Part shown: in pieces, positions 1-8,730 of the stretch
Layout of the letters: each line of letters opens with the position of its first letter
Numbering within the stretch: position 1 is the first letter of the stretch
Assembly (NCBI RefSeq): GCF_031846585.1
Contig: NZ_JAVRHK010000011.1
Location: forward strand, 1-64,000
DNA: 64,000 bases
DNA from: Autumnicola musiva
Lineage (GTDB): Bacteria; Bacteroidota; Bacteroidia; Flavobacteriales; Flavobacteriaceae
Direction of reading: 5' to 3'
Notes under the pieces: generated by a model
What the model saw: only the letters and a program-made list of their open reading frames with translations
Told to the model about the DNA's origin: nothing
The model's database searches: none
Translations under genes and position numbers: made by a program

Positions 1-258
1 TGTGTATAGCATATACAACGGCGTGAGTGATCTTATTTTTATACCTCGATTTCTTAGAACCATAAACAGGATCAGGAGTCGGATAAGTTTCCCGGCAAAA
101 TGATATCGAAAAACGAGGTTAACAAGAACTATTCAATTTAATATACATGATCCCATCAGTAGAACTATATCCTTCGAAATGCTCTCTCAATTTGAAGAGC
201 CTGGGCATTATTTAGAGAACTTACCCCATATTTTTACTGGAAAAATTCAGTTGATGTG

Positions 259-830
259 TTAGAAAAAATAGATTGTACCAAACTGAATACTGGAAAGGCC
301 GAAATTTAATATGAGACTCCTTCCTTCAGCTAAGTTGCCATCGTTTAAGTCAGCATTCATACCTGAATAACTCAATACACCCGTTTTAGCTTCCAGAGCA
401 AATTTATCACCCAGATAATATGAGAAACCCGGACGTAAGGCTACGCAGTAACTTTTTCTATTATGGCATCAATTGGATACGAAGTTTCGGTTTCTAATTT
501 TCTTCGTACATATTCCAGGGATCCTTGCAGACTAAAAGCGAAATTATCAAAATCGGAAAATACTTTTGGATATTTGGTGCCAGACCTCCACCATGACTAG
601 AACTTTCGATGTCTGAAGAAGATGAAGACTCCTGGTTCTCGTATGTATACATAACACTAAGACCTAAGAACCAATTATCTGCAAAGGTATAGCCCAAATT
701 TGGTGCTATAAGCATACCTAGTGTTCCGTACTGCTGCTAGTATCGAAATATTCATTTCACTGGAATTGCTTGTTAAAGAAAACTGGCCTCCAAGACCTCA
801 TCGACCTTCTTTAATAAAAATTTTCCTCTG
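259..830 (-). pseudogene. Outer-membrane beta-barrel protein, decayed
   Basis: Reading the minus strand gives barrel-like segments in different frames. The C-terminal part (about 259-450) reads through a typical barrel ending, with GFSYYLGDKFALEAKTG, then LNFGLSSIQFGTIYFF and a stop at 259-261. The middle part (about 550-715) reads IAPNLGYTFADNWFLGLSV. An upstream part (about 740-790) reads GLGGQFSLTSNSSEMNI. Joining them needs a frameshift near 440-550 and another near 735, and no start codon is clear at the 5' end. The pattern fits the porin-like or outer-membrane protein barrels of about 200 residues common in Flavobacteriia. No function should be expected. The exact 5' limit is uncertain. 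Confidence 0.6.
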
Positions 831-2103
831 TTCCTGAGAAAAACTTATTTAAATACATAAATTGTAATGACAAGGAATAGTTTTTTATGGTTAAGAATTT
901 TAAAGCGTCAATAATAGCAAATAATATTACATGGTCTATCTTTCCAAAAATGAAGCTTCTGTTAAGTAATACATGCTCAAAGTTGGTGCAGTTCGTAATT
1001 GATCTGTTTCAGGACGGAGAGCAAAGTGTAAAGGATTTTAGGTTACGGAATCGGACAGATCTAATATGTCTTCATATCAAGTAAAGTAATGCAGTTTTTT
1101 ATTTTAATAGTGGTCATTGTCAGGATGGATGAAGGATAGATAGTTATATTCCTCAGCACATTTCCCTTCCGTTCCTCCAGGAAAAAGCGCTTCGTTAAAA
1201 AAAAGCTCATGGACCCATACCTAAAAATTATTCCTCTCCTCATAATCTTTAGGTATGCGCCCGTTGATTTGAACTTCACATCATGCTCATCCTTAATACC
1301 CGATCCTATCATTTAGATCTATTACCAGAGCCGTTTTCAGCTTTACCATTTTTCATTATGCGAAGCTATGGGATTTAGAAGTTAGCCGGACTGCAAGGGA
1401 ATAAGTACTATTGTTAGATATTTGTCACTACGTCCTATCCTAATTCTAAATCCCATGTTTTATATGGCAACAAAAAATGGTAACAGCGAAGGCTCTGAAG
1501 GAAGTAAATAGAAGTAATGAAAAATTGTATTCAACTCCCTCTTTTTCCTTCAAAATGTCAAAAAATGGAAAACGCTCGGGATAAAAAAAGTAAGTAGAAA
1601 AAAGGGCTCTATTTTATTTAGTTTAATTTGGTGCTGTTTGTTGCTTTGAGCCTGATTTATTACTCCTGGGTAGTATCATTTTGATTCAATTAGACTTAAA
1701 TAAAATTTTACATAAAAAGTAAGCTTAGTTACCTTTAAATAAGGAATTTATGTATTTTTAAAAAGCTGAACTATAGCAGCTTTTGAAGTGTTATTGTTTG
1801 TTATTTGATTTGACTTTCCTCACAATAATACGCATCTTAAAATAAGATACTGGATATTTTCTGTCCTTAAAACCCGTCTTGGTTTAAGGCAGAATGGTAT
1901 GAAATTTTTGCCCTTTGGGGGCAAAAGTGGAATAGCAAGAGGGTAACACGCTGCGCGATGTTACATTTTCTATTTATCCTTATAAATAACTGTATATCAG
2001 TAATTTGATAATATTTTATGGAGGCTGAAAATGAAGTCAAGCAGTGATTTTTAATTGAAAAATCCCGGCAGCCCAACAAAACCGGGAAAAATTTTACTAA
2101 AAA
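831..2103. other. 1.27 kb without a supportable gene
   Basis: Only short open frames occur here (for example 887-1084 plus and 1061-1312 minus). Their translations show no family motif, no signal peptide and no neighbour logic. Together with the broken genes on either side, the stretch reads as decayed accessory DNA. An inverted repeat (TCCCGG at 2063-2068, CCGGGA at 2082-2087) lies just before the bfmA-like gene and could form a leader hairpin. No tRNA or known RNA was recognised. Confidence 0.5.
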
Positions 2104-2466
2104 ATGGATAAAGGATATGAAAAAGAGGAATTTGTGACGATTAGCATCAAAGCCTCTGTAGCTAGAAAATTCAGAAAATACAGCAAAGGAATTTCCAAAT
2201 CACAATCGATGACTTTGCTGCTGATGTTGGAATTTTTTGAACACAATGGTATCGCTCCAACAGAAGATCTGGGGCCTAGAATGCAAACTATGGAAAACCT
2301 GATCAAAAAAAGGATCAATGGCGTGATCGCCATTTTAAGAGACATTGAAAAAACCCAGACAAAACCAACAGCAGGAATGCTCATGGCGCTTCTGGAACCT
2401 CCTAAAAAAGAACCTATGCTGGTGGAGAAAAAACAATTTCCTGATAAGGATAAGTATTGGAAGTAA
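2104..2466 (+). CDS. BfmA/BtgA-family mobilisation protein
   Basis: The gene encodes 120 residues. The N-terminal half (FVTISIKASVARKFRKYSK, then ISKSQSMTLLLMLEFFEHNGI) looks like the ribbon-helix-helix-type region of the BfmA/BtgA accessory mobilisation proteins of Bacteroidota mobilisable elements. Members bind near oriT and help the relaxase. The C-terminal half is a charged helix (TMENLIKKRINGVIAILRDIEKTQ) followed by a Pro/Lys-rich tail. The frame is intact, with ATG 2104 in an AT-rich context. It is followed on the same strand by two broken helix-turn-helix genes typical of the same kind of element. No relaxase (BfmB/BtgB/MobA) is present, so the protein is probably orphaned. Family assignment is by recognition of sequence; the role is inferred from the family. 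Confidence 0.72.
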   Translation: MDKGYEKEEFVTISIKASVARKFRKYSKGISKSQSMTLLLMLEFFEHNGIAPTEDLGPRMQTMENLIKKRINGVIAILRDIEKTQTKPTAGMLMALLEPPKKEPMLVEKKQFPDKDKYWK

Positions 2467-2532
2467 ACTAAAACCAGGTATTGTGAATTTTCAACTGGAG
2501 AAAATTTGGTATTAAAAGAAACCTATGACAAG

Positions 2533-2810
2533 ATGAAAGGAACCCCCCACCCATTTATGGTCAGTATTCATTCCCTGGAAGCTAAAATCGATCAGCTAAC
2601 CAGGGAGTTGAAGATCAGGTAGATTCAGGATTCCGGATACATTCTATTGGATAATGCCGATTTTATTCAGCTATTCAAAATAAGTGCTAGAACAGCTCAG
2701 AACTGGCGGAAGAAGGGCTTATAGAATATGCACAGGTAGAAGGAAAAATTTATTATAGGCTAAAGGATATCGAGGATTTTATTAATCGTCATAGAAGAAG
2801 CAGGAAATAA
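2533..2810 (+). pseudogene. Excisionase-like helix-turn-helix protein, broken
   Basis: The frame from ATG 2533 reads FMVSIHSLEAKIDQLTREL, meets a TAG at 2620-2622, then continues in frame with ILLDNADFIQLFKISARTAQ and NWRKKGL. A one-base shift then gives IEYAQVEGKIYYRLKDIEDF and a basic tail ending at 2810. This is the standard layout of the small MerR/excisionase-type helix-turn-helix proteins of about 95 residues found beside mobilisation and integrase genes in Bacteroidota: a coiled N-terminus, a DNA-binding helix-turn-helix and a wing. One nonsense codon and one frameshift make it a pseudogene. Confidence 0.75.
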
Positions 2811-2820
2811 TCTGATAAAA

Positions 2821-3550
2821 ATGAAAGCGGAAGTGTTAGTTCCCATACAGCTATTTATACATGCACAGCAAGAGGGTTATGCTAAGAAGCTTCAGTTCTT
2901 TTTGTCCTTAAAGCTGCTCTACCGGAGCGGAAAGGCTGAACTGAATAATGGTAACTCTTATTTTTGGAACTAACCGAACAAATCGGTTCCCGGAAAACTA
3001 CCCTGAACTATATCAAATTCCTGTTAGAGGAGGGCTGGCTGCAGCACAATGCAAAAACGGGATATTACATCATCAAATCCTTTGACAGGATACGAAGGGA
3101 GAACAACTGGAAAGTAAGGCTATCTTTTTCGGTGGATTTTAATTCCTACCGGAACATTAAGGCGATCACAGGGGCTATTCTTTAGGGATACCTTCATATG
3201 GATTTCTGGAGAAAAGTAAGGAGAAAGAAAAGCGTACAGATAAAGGCAGTACCAATCATTTTCTTTCTTCAAACTTCCTGCGCCACTTTCTGTTTAGGCC
3301 TCTGTAAGATCTTTAAAATCTCCAAAGCCACCGCTTCCCGGCTTAAAGATTGTGCCGTAAAGCATTAGCTGCTGGAGGTTAAAAGAATTATGGGAATATC
3401 GTTCAAATAAAAAAGCTATGCAGCTGTGTTTAAAATACAATGATAAAGGGAACAATATTGTGTATTACCAAGGAAATTACCGTTTTCAGCTAATTCACAG
3501 TATTTTACCTCTTTTTCTTTTTAAAAAGCGGCAAAAACTGAAAACATAAA
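2821..3550 (+). pseudogene. Mobile-element helix-turn-helix protein, multiply frameshifted
   Basis: The frame from ATG 2821 reads MKAEVLVPIQLFIHAQQEGY and runs to about 2965. A frameshift leads into LTEQIGSRKTTLNYIKFLLE, which has a winged-helix look. After a TAG near 3183 the frame continues with GYLHMDFWRKVRRKKS. Further shifts give KIFKISKATASRLKDCA (a second helix-turn-helix-like segment), then KAMQLCLKYNDKGNNIVYYQ and a stop at 3548-3550. Stitched together this is a protein of roughly 235 residues of the type found downstream of excisionase-like genes in flavobacterial integrative elements. At least four lesions are visible. Function unknown. Confidence 0.62.
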
Positions 3551-3830
3551 AGAAAGTTTATAGAGAAAAATAAAAAAGGGCCAAGGGTACTTTGTAAAAA
3601 AATATCCCATCCTTTGAAGATTGTTTAGGCGCGATAGCGCGGTTATTTATACCGCCCAGAGCTGGTCCAAAAATAGTCTTGTACTTGTCCATTTTTTGGA
3701 CTAGCTACGAAATGATATTTTTTTGAAAATCAATAATTTCGCTACCCTGCTATTATGGTATTCTGTGGTGATTTTAACCAAAATCAGGTATTAGAATATT
3801 TGCCATTTTTTAAATTTGGAAACTCCTCAA
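3551..3830. other. Short gene-free spacer
   Basis: No open frame is supportable. It contains an inverted repeat, TCCAAAAA near 3666 and TTTTTTGGA near 3695, and a small GCGC-rich dyad near 3630 (ggcgcgatagcgc). Either could act as a weak terminator for the minus-strand MNT gene that ends at 3831. Nothing else was recognised. Confidence 0.35.
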
Positions 3831-4145
3831 TTATTTTTCTATTGTTTTTCTTACGTAGAATTGCTTCCCCATCCTATCAATATGCTCCACCAATTCTGGA
3901 TTAGACAGCTTTTGATAAATTGATAAGTCAATTGTATAGGGTAGCATTAGATCATCAAGTTTTCTCTCAAGCTCAATCAGTTCATCAAATTTCAGGTCAG
4001 CTTTTAAGGTAATATCAATGTCAGATCCTTCCCTGTAAGTTCCCAAAGCCCTGGAGCCATAAATAACCACTTCTTCAATTCCGGGAAAAGAATTGAAGAC
4101 TTTTTTTAGTTGCAGAAGTACATGATCTTTTAACCCAAATTTCAT
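3831..4145 (-). CDS. MNT-type nucleotidyltransferase antitoxin
   Basis: The gene encodes 104 residues, close to the usual length for minimal nucleotidyltransferases. The diagnostic Pol-beta motif GSRALGTYREGSDIDI (about residues 30-45) supplies the Gly-Ser and the two metal-binding Asp residues (SDIDI); a third acidic strand is likely at TIDLSIY. In MNT/HEPN pairs this protein neutralises the HEPN partner, in the best-studied cases by adenylylating it. It lies 11 bp after the HEPN gene in the same direction, so the two are surely co-transcribed, with the toxin gene first. The active site looks intact. Confidence 0.85.
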   Translation of the reverse strand: MKFGLKDHVLLQLKKVFNSFPGIEEVVIYGSRALGTYREGSDIDITLKADLKFDELIELERKLDDLMLPYTIDLSIYQKLSNPELVEHIDRMGKQFYVRKTIEK

Positions 4146-4156
4146 AATATTTATGA

Positions 4157-4576
4157 TTAAGCACCGTTTCTAATGCTCAGCATTTTTTCTTTAAAATTAT
4201 TAAAGAGTGCTACATATATCTTCAAAATGGCATCTACTATTTCTATAGCAGTTTCTTCATCATAAGTATGAGTAGTTCTATTGCGACTTATAATCATGTT
4301 CATCCAGGCTTCTCCGTCATTTACTAATCCGTATTTAAAAGCTTCACGGGTAGCATCCCTGCTCCCTCTTATTTCAGGGTTGCCCTGGTAAGTAAAATAA
4401 TCTTTCATCACGTTCCAGGCAAGTTCGTGTGTAAATTCAAAAGACTGAATTAGGCCTTGCCTTTCAAGTTCCGACAGATCTCGTTCTTTACTTAGAGCTG
4501 TTGCCTTATTCAATTGAGTCAAGGCTTTTTCATAATTCATAAGGCGCTGATGCCATCTGATATCTTTTCCGGCCAT
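4157..4576 (-). CDS. HEPN-domain toxin (HI0074 / HepT-like)
   Basis: The gene encodes 139 residues, an all-helical protein of the HI0074 nucleotidyltransferase-substrate-binding family. The HEPN ribonuclease signature R-X4-H is visible in RNRTTHTY (about residues 98-105). The conserved SFEFTHELAWNVMKDY helix (about residues 45-60) is typical of the family. The partner MNT gene follows immediately. Known systems act as RNases or serve as anti-phage or plasmid-maintenance modules. Its place next to a decayed mobile element fits horizontal arrival. Whether this pair is toxic is inference. Confidence 0.85.
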   Translation of the reverse strand: MAGKDIRWHQRLMNYEKALTQLNKATALSKERDLSELERQGLIQSFEFTHELAWNVMKDYFTYQGNPEIRGSRDATREAFKYGLVNDGEAWMNMIISRNRTTHTYDEETAIEIVDAILKIYVALFNNFKEKMLSIRNGA

Positions 4577-4869
4577 ACTGGAAGGTTTCTTTTACAAATG
4601 TAATTATAATGAACACATTTCAGAAGTACTATTGCTAAAAGCAGATATATGTCAGAACCGACAATTTCTACTCTGTATCAGAAAATGCTGAAACAATTTA
4701 GCATTGATTAAAAACTTTAATTTGCTGCGTGGGCTATTCTATTTCATCTTCTTTTTAAGGGGCATCCTAACAAATGGCACTTAGCTTTTCGCTATATCCT
4801 TAATCATTTAAATTGGTAAGAGTATTTATTTAGAATGAAGGATTTTAAAGGCTGGTGTTAATAAAAATT

Positions 4870-4925
4870 AATCCTTAATTTTTTTAAGGATTTGCTTTAC
4901 TACATGAAAAAAAAATTTACTTTTG
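4870..4925 (+). promoter_or_regulatory. Promoter and operator-like dyad of the Xus-type operon
   Basis: A -7 box TACTTTTG (4918-4925) fits the Bacteroidetes TANNTTTG consensus. A TTTG lies upstream at 4891, at slightly wide spacing. A perfect 9-bp dyad AATCCTTAA/TTAAGGATT (4870-4892) overlaps the presumed -33 region and could be an operator. Just downstream is a 6-5-6 imperfect dyad (TTTAGA, then TCTTAA, about 4932-4948), a shape reminiscent of iron-regulator boxes. The regulator is not identifiable from sequence alone. The 4577-4869 stretch upstream shows nothing else. Confidence 0.45.
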
Positions 4926-4969
4926 TTTTAATTTAGAATTAGTCTTAATAAATAGTTGGAACAAAAAAA

Positions 4970-5000
4970 GGAGTCATAACAGCGGCAACTGTATGACTCC
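4970..5000 (+). promoter_or_regulatory. Hairpin in the 5' leader of the TonB receptor gene
   Basis: The arms GGAGTCATA (4970-4978) and TATGACTCC (4992-5000) are perfectly complementary over 9 bp around a 13-nt loop, 35 nt before the start codon of the receptor. There is only a short T run afterwards, so it may be an mRNA-stability or attenuation element rather than a full terminator. Confidence 0.45.
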
Positions 5001-5034
5001 GGTTTCACTCTTTAACCGTTACAATTAAAAAGTA

Positions 5035-7374
5035 ATGCAAAATAACATTTCCAAATGGTTTTTTCTCCTTTCCTGTGCAATTTCAGGAAGCGTTTTTTCC
5101 CAAACTACAGTTAGAGGTTCAGTTTTTACTGAAAATGGTGAACCTGTTTATGGTGCGGCTGTAATTGTTAAAGAGCTAAGGACGGGAGCAACCACAAACG
5201 AAGAAGGTTTTTTCCAGTTAAACCTGGCTTCCGGGGGCACCTATACTCTACAAGTATCTTACCTGGGATATGAACCCCTAAACAAGGTTCTGAACCTGGA
5301 TGATAAAAAAAGGCTTTATGTTAATATCCGGTTAAAGGAATCTTCCAACGAACTTGAGACGGTGCAGCTTACAGCTAAAAGCAAAATTCAGCAAATAGAA
5401 GCCCTGGCCTATAATGTAGACGTTATTGATGCAAAGAGATTACATAATACCACTCTGGATATTGGACACGCATTAGACCGCGTATCAGGGATCCGCATCA
5501 GGGAAAGCGGCGGTGTAGGATCCGAAATGAACCTTTCCATGAATGGTTTCAGAGGTAATCAAGTGAAAACTTTTATAGATGGTATCCCTATGGAGTACTT
5601 TGGAAGTTCGTTCCAAATTAATAATATTCCGATAGGGCTGGCGCAGCGGGTAGAAATCTATAAAGGGGTAGTTCCTGTAGAGTTAGGCGCAGATGCTTTG
5701 GGCGGTGCGATTAATATAGTAACTACCACCTATGAAAAAGACCATTTAGATCTTTCTTATTCTTATGGTTCTTTTAATACCCACCGTTCAAATGTTAATG
5801 CTACCTATGTAAGTAAATCAGATTTTGTAATTAATGTAAATGCTTTTCAAAATTATTCTGATAACGATTATAAAGTTACCGTAGATGCTGCCAATCTTAA
5901 CACAGGTGAATATTATCCCGAAACACGGTTAAGGAGATTTCATGATCAATATCATAATGAAACATTTATTGGAAAGACCGGTGTGGTAAACAAGTCCTTT
6001 GCTGACGAACTGTTGTTTGGAATCACTTTAGGACAAAATTATAATGAAGAACAAACAGGGGCAAGACTTGTGGCAGTATATGGTGCCAGGCATACAAGGG
6101 GAAATATTGTTATGCCTAGTATAACCTACAAGAAAGAAAATCTTTTTGTAGATGGATTAGACTTAAAATTGAATGCAACCATCAACCTAGGTAAGGAAAA
6201 AATTATTGATACTCTTAATAGAACATATAATTGGTTTGGGGATTATAAAGAGTACGATTCACCAGTAGGGGAGCTTAACTATAGTAATTTGGAGATCCAA
6301 AACAATAATGGAATAGGAATGCTTTCCATAAAGTATGACCTGAATGAAAAGAGTTTTTTAAGCTTTAACGATACCTATACTACTTTTGACAGAGAAAGAT
6401 ATAGTTATCTACAAACAGAGAATAGAAATTATGATCAGCCACAAAAGACATTTAAAAATGTGGCCGGGCTTTCCTTTACTTATGAAACGGGCGACTGGAA
6501 TGCTACGGTATTCGCTAAAAACTACAATCAGAATATTGAGTTCACCAGGGAAATAGATCCTGGCGGAAGTGCCGATATCTCATATAACTATTTTGAAAGA
6601 AAACTCAATGAGTTTGGTTATGGCTTTGCAGCGACTTACTTTTTTGATGATAAATTTCAATTTAAAGCCTCCTATGAAAAAAGTTATAGGCTTCCCTTGC
6701 CAAACGAACTTTTTGGAGATGCTAATTTGATTGTTGGGGATACTAGTCTTGATCCGGAAGAAAGTGATAATTATAATTTAGGGGTTAGCTATTGGCTTAA
6801 CTTAGGCAAAAACCAATTATTCAATATAGATGCTACAATTATCTATAGGGATATTGATAATTTTATAAGAAGAACCTTTGCTCCCAATCAATCCAGGTTT
6901 TTAACTGCTAACGTAGTAGGATCTGATAATCTCGGATTTGAAGCTCAGTTTCGCTATAACTATAGAAACAAACTAACTGCAAATATTAGCGGTACTTATC
7001 AAAATTTTCGAAATAATAATCCTGAAAGCGCTGCATATAGAGCAAGGATTCCAAATGTGCCATTTTTATTTGGAAATGGGAATATTGCCTATAGTTTCAA
7101 TGATGTATTCAAGAAAGGGAATAATCTCACCATGGAGTATAATTTACTTTATGTTAATGGATTTTATTTGAACTGGCCTCTTTTCGGGGATAGAGATGAA
7201 GGAAAATTGGATATACCAGATCAAATTGCACATGACCTGAATTTTACATACTCAACCCCTCATTTTCAGTTTATCGTAGAATGCCGCAATATTTTTGATG
7301 AGATACTCTATGATAATTTCAGTTTACAAAAACCCGGAAGAAGTTTTACCGGAAAAATCAGATACACTTTATAA
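5035..7374 (+). CDS. TonB-dependent outer-membrane receptor, XusA-like
   Basis: The gene encodes 779 residues. A signal peptide (1-22, ending VFSQ) is followed by a carboxypeptidase-D regulatory-like domain (about 24-110, with GSVFTENGEPVYGAAV and YLGYEP). A plug domain (about 135-235) contains NGFRGNQVKTFIDG and GADALGGAINIVT. A 22-strand-type barrel ends in an aromatic-rich terminal strand. It imports a ligand across the outer membrane using TonB energy. The next genes are a DUF4374 lipoprotein and a PepSY membrane protein, which is the order of the XusABC xenosiderophore system known from Bacteroides, so a ferric siderophore or other iron chelate is the most likely ligand. The ligand itself is not proven. 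Confidence 0.88.
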   Translation: MQNNISKWFFLLSCAISGSVFSQTTVRGSVFTENGEPVYGAAVIVKELRTGATTNEEGFFQLNLASGGTYTLQVSYLGYEPLNKVLNLDDKKRLYVNIRLKESSNELETVQLTAKSKIQQIEALAYNVDVIDAKRLHNTTLDIGHALDRVSGIRIRESGGVGSEMNLSMNGFRGNQVKTFIDGIPMEYFGSSFQINNIPIGLAQRVEIYKGVVPVELGADALGGAINIVTTTYEKDHLDLSYSYGSFNTHRSNVNATYVSKSDFVINVNAFQNYSDNDYKVTVDAANLNTGEYYPETRLRRFHDQYHNETFIGKTGVVNKSFADELLFGITLGQNYNEEQTGARLVAVYGARHTRGNIVMPSITYKKENLFVDGLDLKLNATINLGKEKIIDTLNRTYNWFGDYKEYDSPVGELNYSNLEIQNNNGIGMLSIKYDLNEKSFLSFNDTYTTFDRERYSYLQTENRNYDQPQKTFKNVAGLSFTYETGDWNATVFAKNYNQNIEFTREIDPGGSADISYNYFERKLNEFGYGFAATYFFDDKFQFKASYEKSYRLPLPNELFGDANLIVGDTSLDPEESDNYNLGVSYWLNLGKNQLFNIDATIIYRDIDNFIRRTFAPNQSRFLTANVVGSDNLGFEAQFRYNYRNKLTANISGTYQNFRNNNPESAAYRARIPNVPFLFGNGNIAYSFNDVFKKGNNLTMEYNLLYVNGFYLNWPLFGDRDEGKLDIPDQIAHDLNFTYSTPHFQFIVECRNIFDEILYDNFSLQKPGRSFTGKIRYTL

Positions 7375-7392
7375 ATTAAAACCTAACAATTC

Positions 7393-8628
7393 ATGAAAAA
7401 ATTTAATCTTTACACGCTCTTATTTATTTCGCTATCACTTTTTATTACAAGTTGTAGCGATGATGATAATACACCCAATGGAGAAGCATATGTAGAGCCA
7501 GGTCCATACATTATCACCGCTTCACCTCAGGAAAGTGAAGGTGTGGCAGATTATCTACTCACTGTAGAGACCCTAACCCAGGGAAGAACAACTTTAGTAG
7601 GCAATGGTATAGAGCAGGATGGTACTTACCGATATTATATCACCAATAATAATAAATTTTTCAGCTTATTGTATGGCCAGGGAGATCCTGGAGCAGTTAC
7701 CACCTATGAAATGAATTCAAGCTATGGCCTGGATAAATTATCTAATTTTCAGGCTGAGACCGTACAATCCTTTACAAATGTAGATGATGAGGTGCTGATG
7801 ACAAGAATATCAAGAAATTCAGCAAATCCAATTGCCAGTTGGTATAGGTTAGATACTGAATCTTCAACTATTGTTGGTGAAGGTGCTATTAATACAAACG
7901 AATTAGCACCAGGAGATGAACAGGCATTTTTTACCTGGATGACCCAGGTAGGAGATAAAGTTTACGCACCTTTTATGAGCGTAAAAGCATGTTGTAATGA
8001 TAGTTTTGGAACTGAATACCCAGACCAGACATGGATTGCAGTTTACTCTTATCCTGATATGCAACTGGAAAAAATAATTGAAGATGACCGTATTAGCTTT
8101 ATAGGAAGATATTTTAGAAGTGGCCTTGGTGTTGTTGAAAACGGAGATGTTTATGCATTTTCTTCAGGTGTAGCTACAAATAACACAGAGGCGGTTTCAA
8201 CAAATCCTTCAGCAATTCTTAAGATAAATAGTGGCGAAACCGAATTTGATGAAGATTACTATTTTAACCTTGAAGAAGTGGCTGAAGGCTATTATGCTAC
8301 CAATCAGTTTTATGTTGAAAATGGTATGTTCCTGGTATTTATGGAGCCTCAGGAATCTAAAGGAGCCTATACAGATGGTGGTAGGCTTGCTATTGTTAAT
8401 GTTTACAACGAAACTCTAACCTGGGTTAGCGGTACTCCGGAGGAGTCTGAAATAATTAATATTAGTGTTAATAATTACATTGAAAATGGAGTGGCCCACG
8501 TTGGAATAACCACGGAAGAAGGAAGTTATATTTACAACATTAATGCAAGTAGCGCTTCTGCTTCAAGAGGTTTAAAAGTAGAGGCAGGCACTATTACCGC
8601 TATCAGCAAACTGGACCCGGTAGAATAA
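7393..8628 (+). CDS. DUF4374 surface lipoprotein, XusB-like
   Basis: The gene encodes 411 residues. A lipoprotein signal ends at Cys21 (FITSC) and is followed by SDDD, the acidic residues typical of surface export in Bacteroidota. The body is a DUF4374-type protein with repeating beta segments, as expected for a propeller (for example NKFFSLLYGQGDPGAVTTYE and WIAVYSYPDMQLEKII). It starts 18 bp after the receptor gene. In the Bacteroides Xus system the equivalent lipoprotein binds ferric enterobactin at the cell surface and hands it to the receptor. That role is inferred here from family and order. Confidence 0.82.
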   Translation: MKKFNLYTLLFISLSLFITSCSDDDNTPNGEAYVEPGPYIITASPQESEGVADYLLTVETLTQGRTTLVGNGIEQDGTYRYYITNNNKFFSLLYGQGDPGAVTTYEMNSSYGLDKLSNFQAETVQSFTNVDDEVLMTRISRNSANPIASWYRLDTESSTIVGEGAINTNELAPGDEQAFFTWMTQVGDKVYAPFMSVKACCNDSFGTEYPDQTWIAVYSYPDMQLEKIIEDDRISFIGRYFRSGLGVVENGDVYAFSSGVATNNTEAVSTNPSAILKINSGETEFDEDYYFNLEEVAEGYYATNQFYVENGMFLVFMEPQESKGAYTDGGRLAIVNVYNETLTWVSGTPEESEIINISVNNYIENGVAHVGITTEEGSYIYNINASSASASRGLKVEAGTITAISKLDPVE

Positions 8629-8642
8629 TAAAAGTAAATCAA

Positions 8643-8680
8643 AGGTACAGCGATGTTTAAACATCGCTGTACCTATATTT
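8643..8680 (+). terminator. Perfect 32-nt palindrome with T run between xusB- and xusC-like genes
   Basis: The left arm AGGTACAGCGATGTTT (8643-8658) is the exact reverse complement of the right arm AAACATCGCTGTACCT (8659-8674), followed by TATATTTT. Such a 16-bp stem plus a T run can act as an intrinsic terminator or a partial-readthrough attenuator. An ATG at 8653 lies inside the stem and is an unlikely start. Confidence 0.6.
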
Positions 8681-8730
8681 TAAGCTTTATGATAGCTTCA
8701 GCCGAAAAGAAGAAAAATAAGAACCCAAAA

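Noticed and set aside
887..1312. Two small open frames (65 and 83 codons) on opposite strands
   Set aside because: They overlap each other, have no recognisable domains or leaders, and lie in decayed DNA.
8653..8730. Upstream start codons of the PepSY gene
   Set aside because: The first ATG lies within a perfect palindrome and the added residues do not resemble the family; 8731 gives the normal N-terminus.
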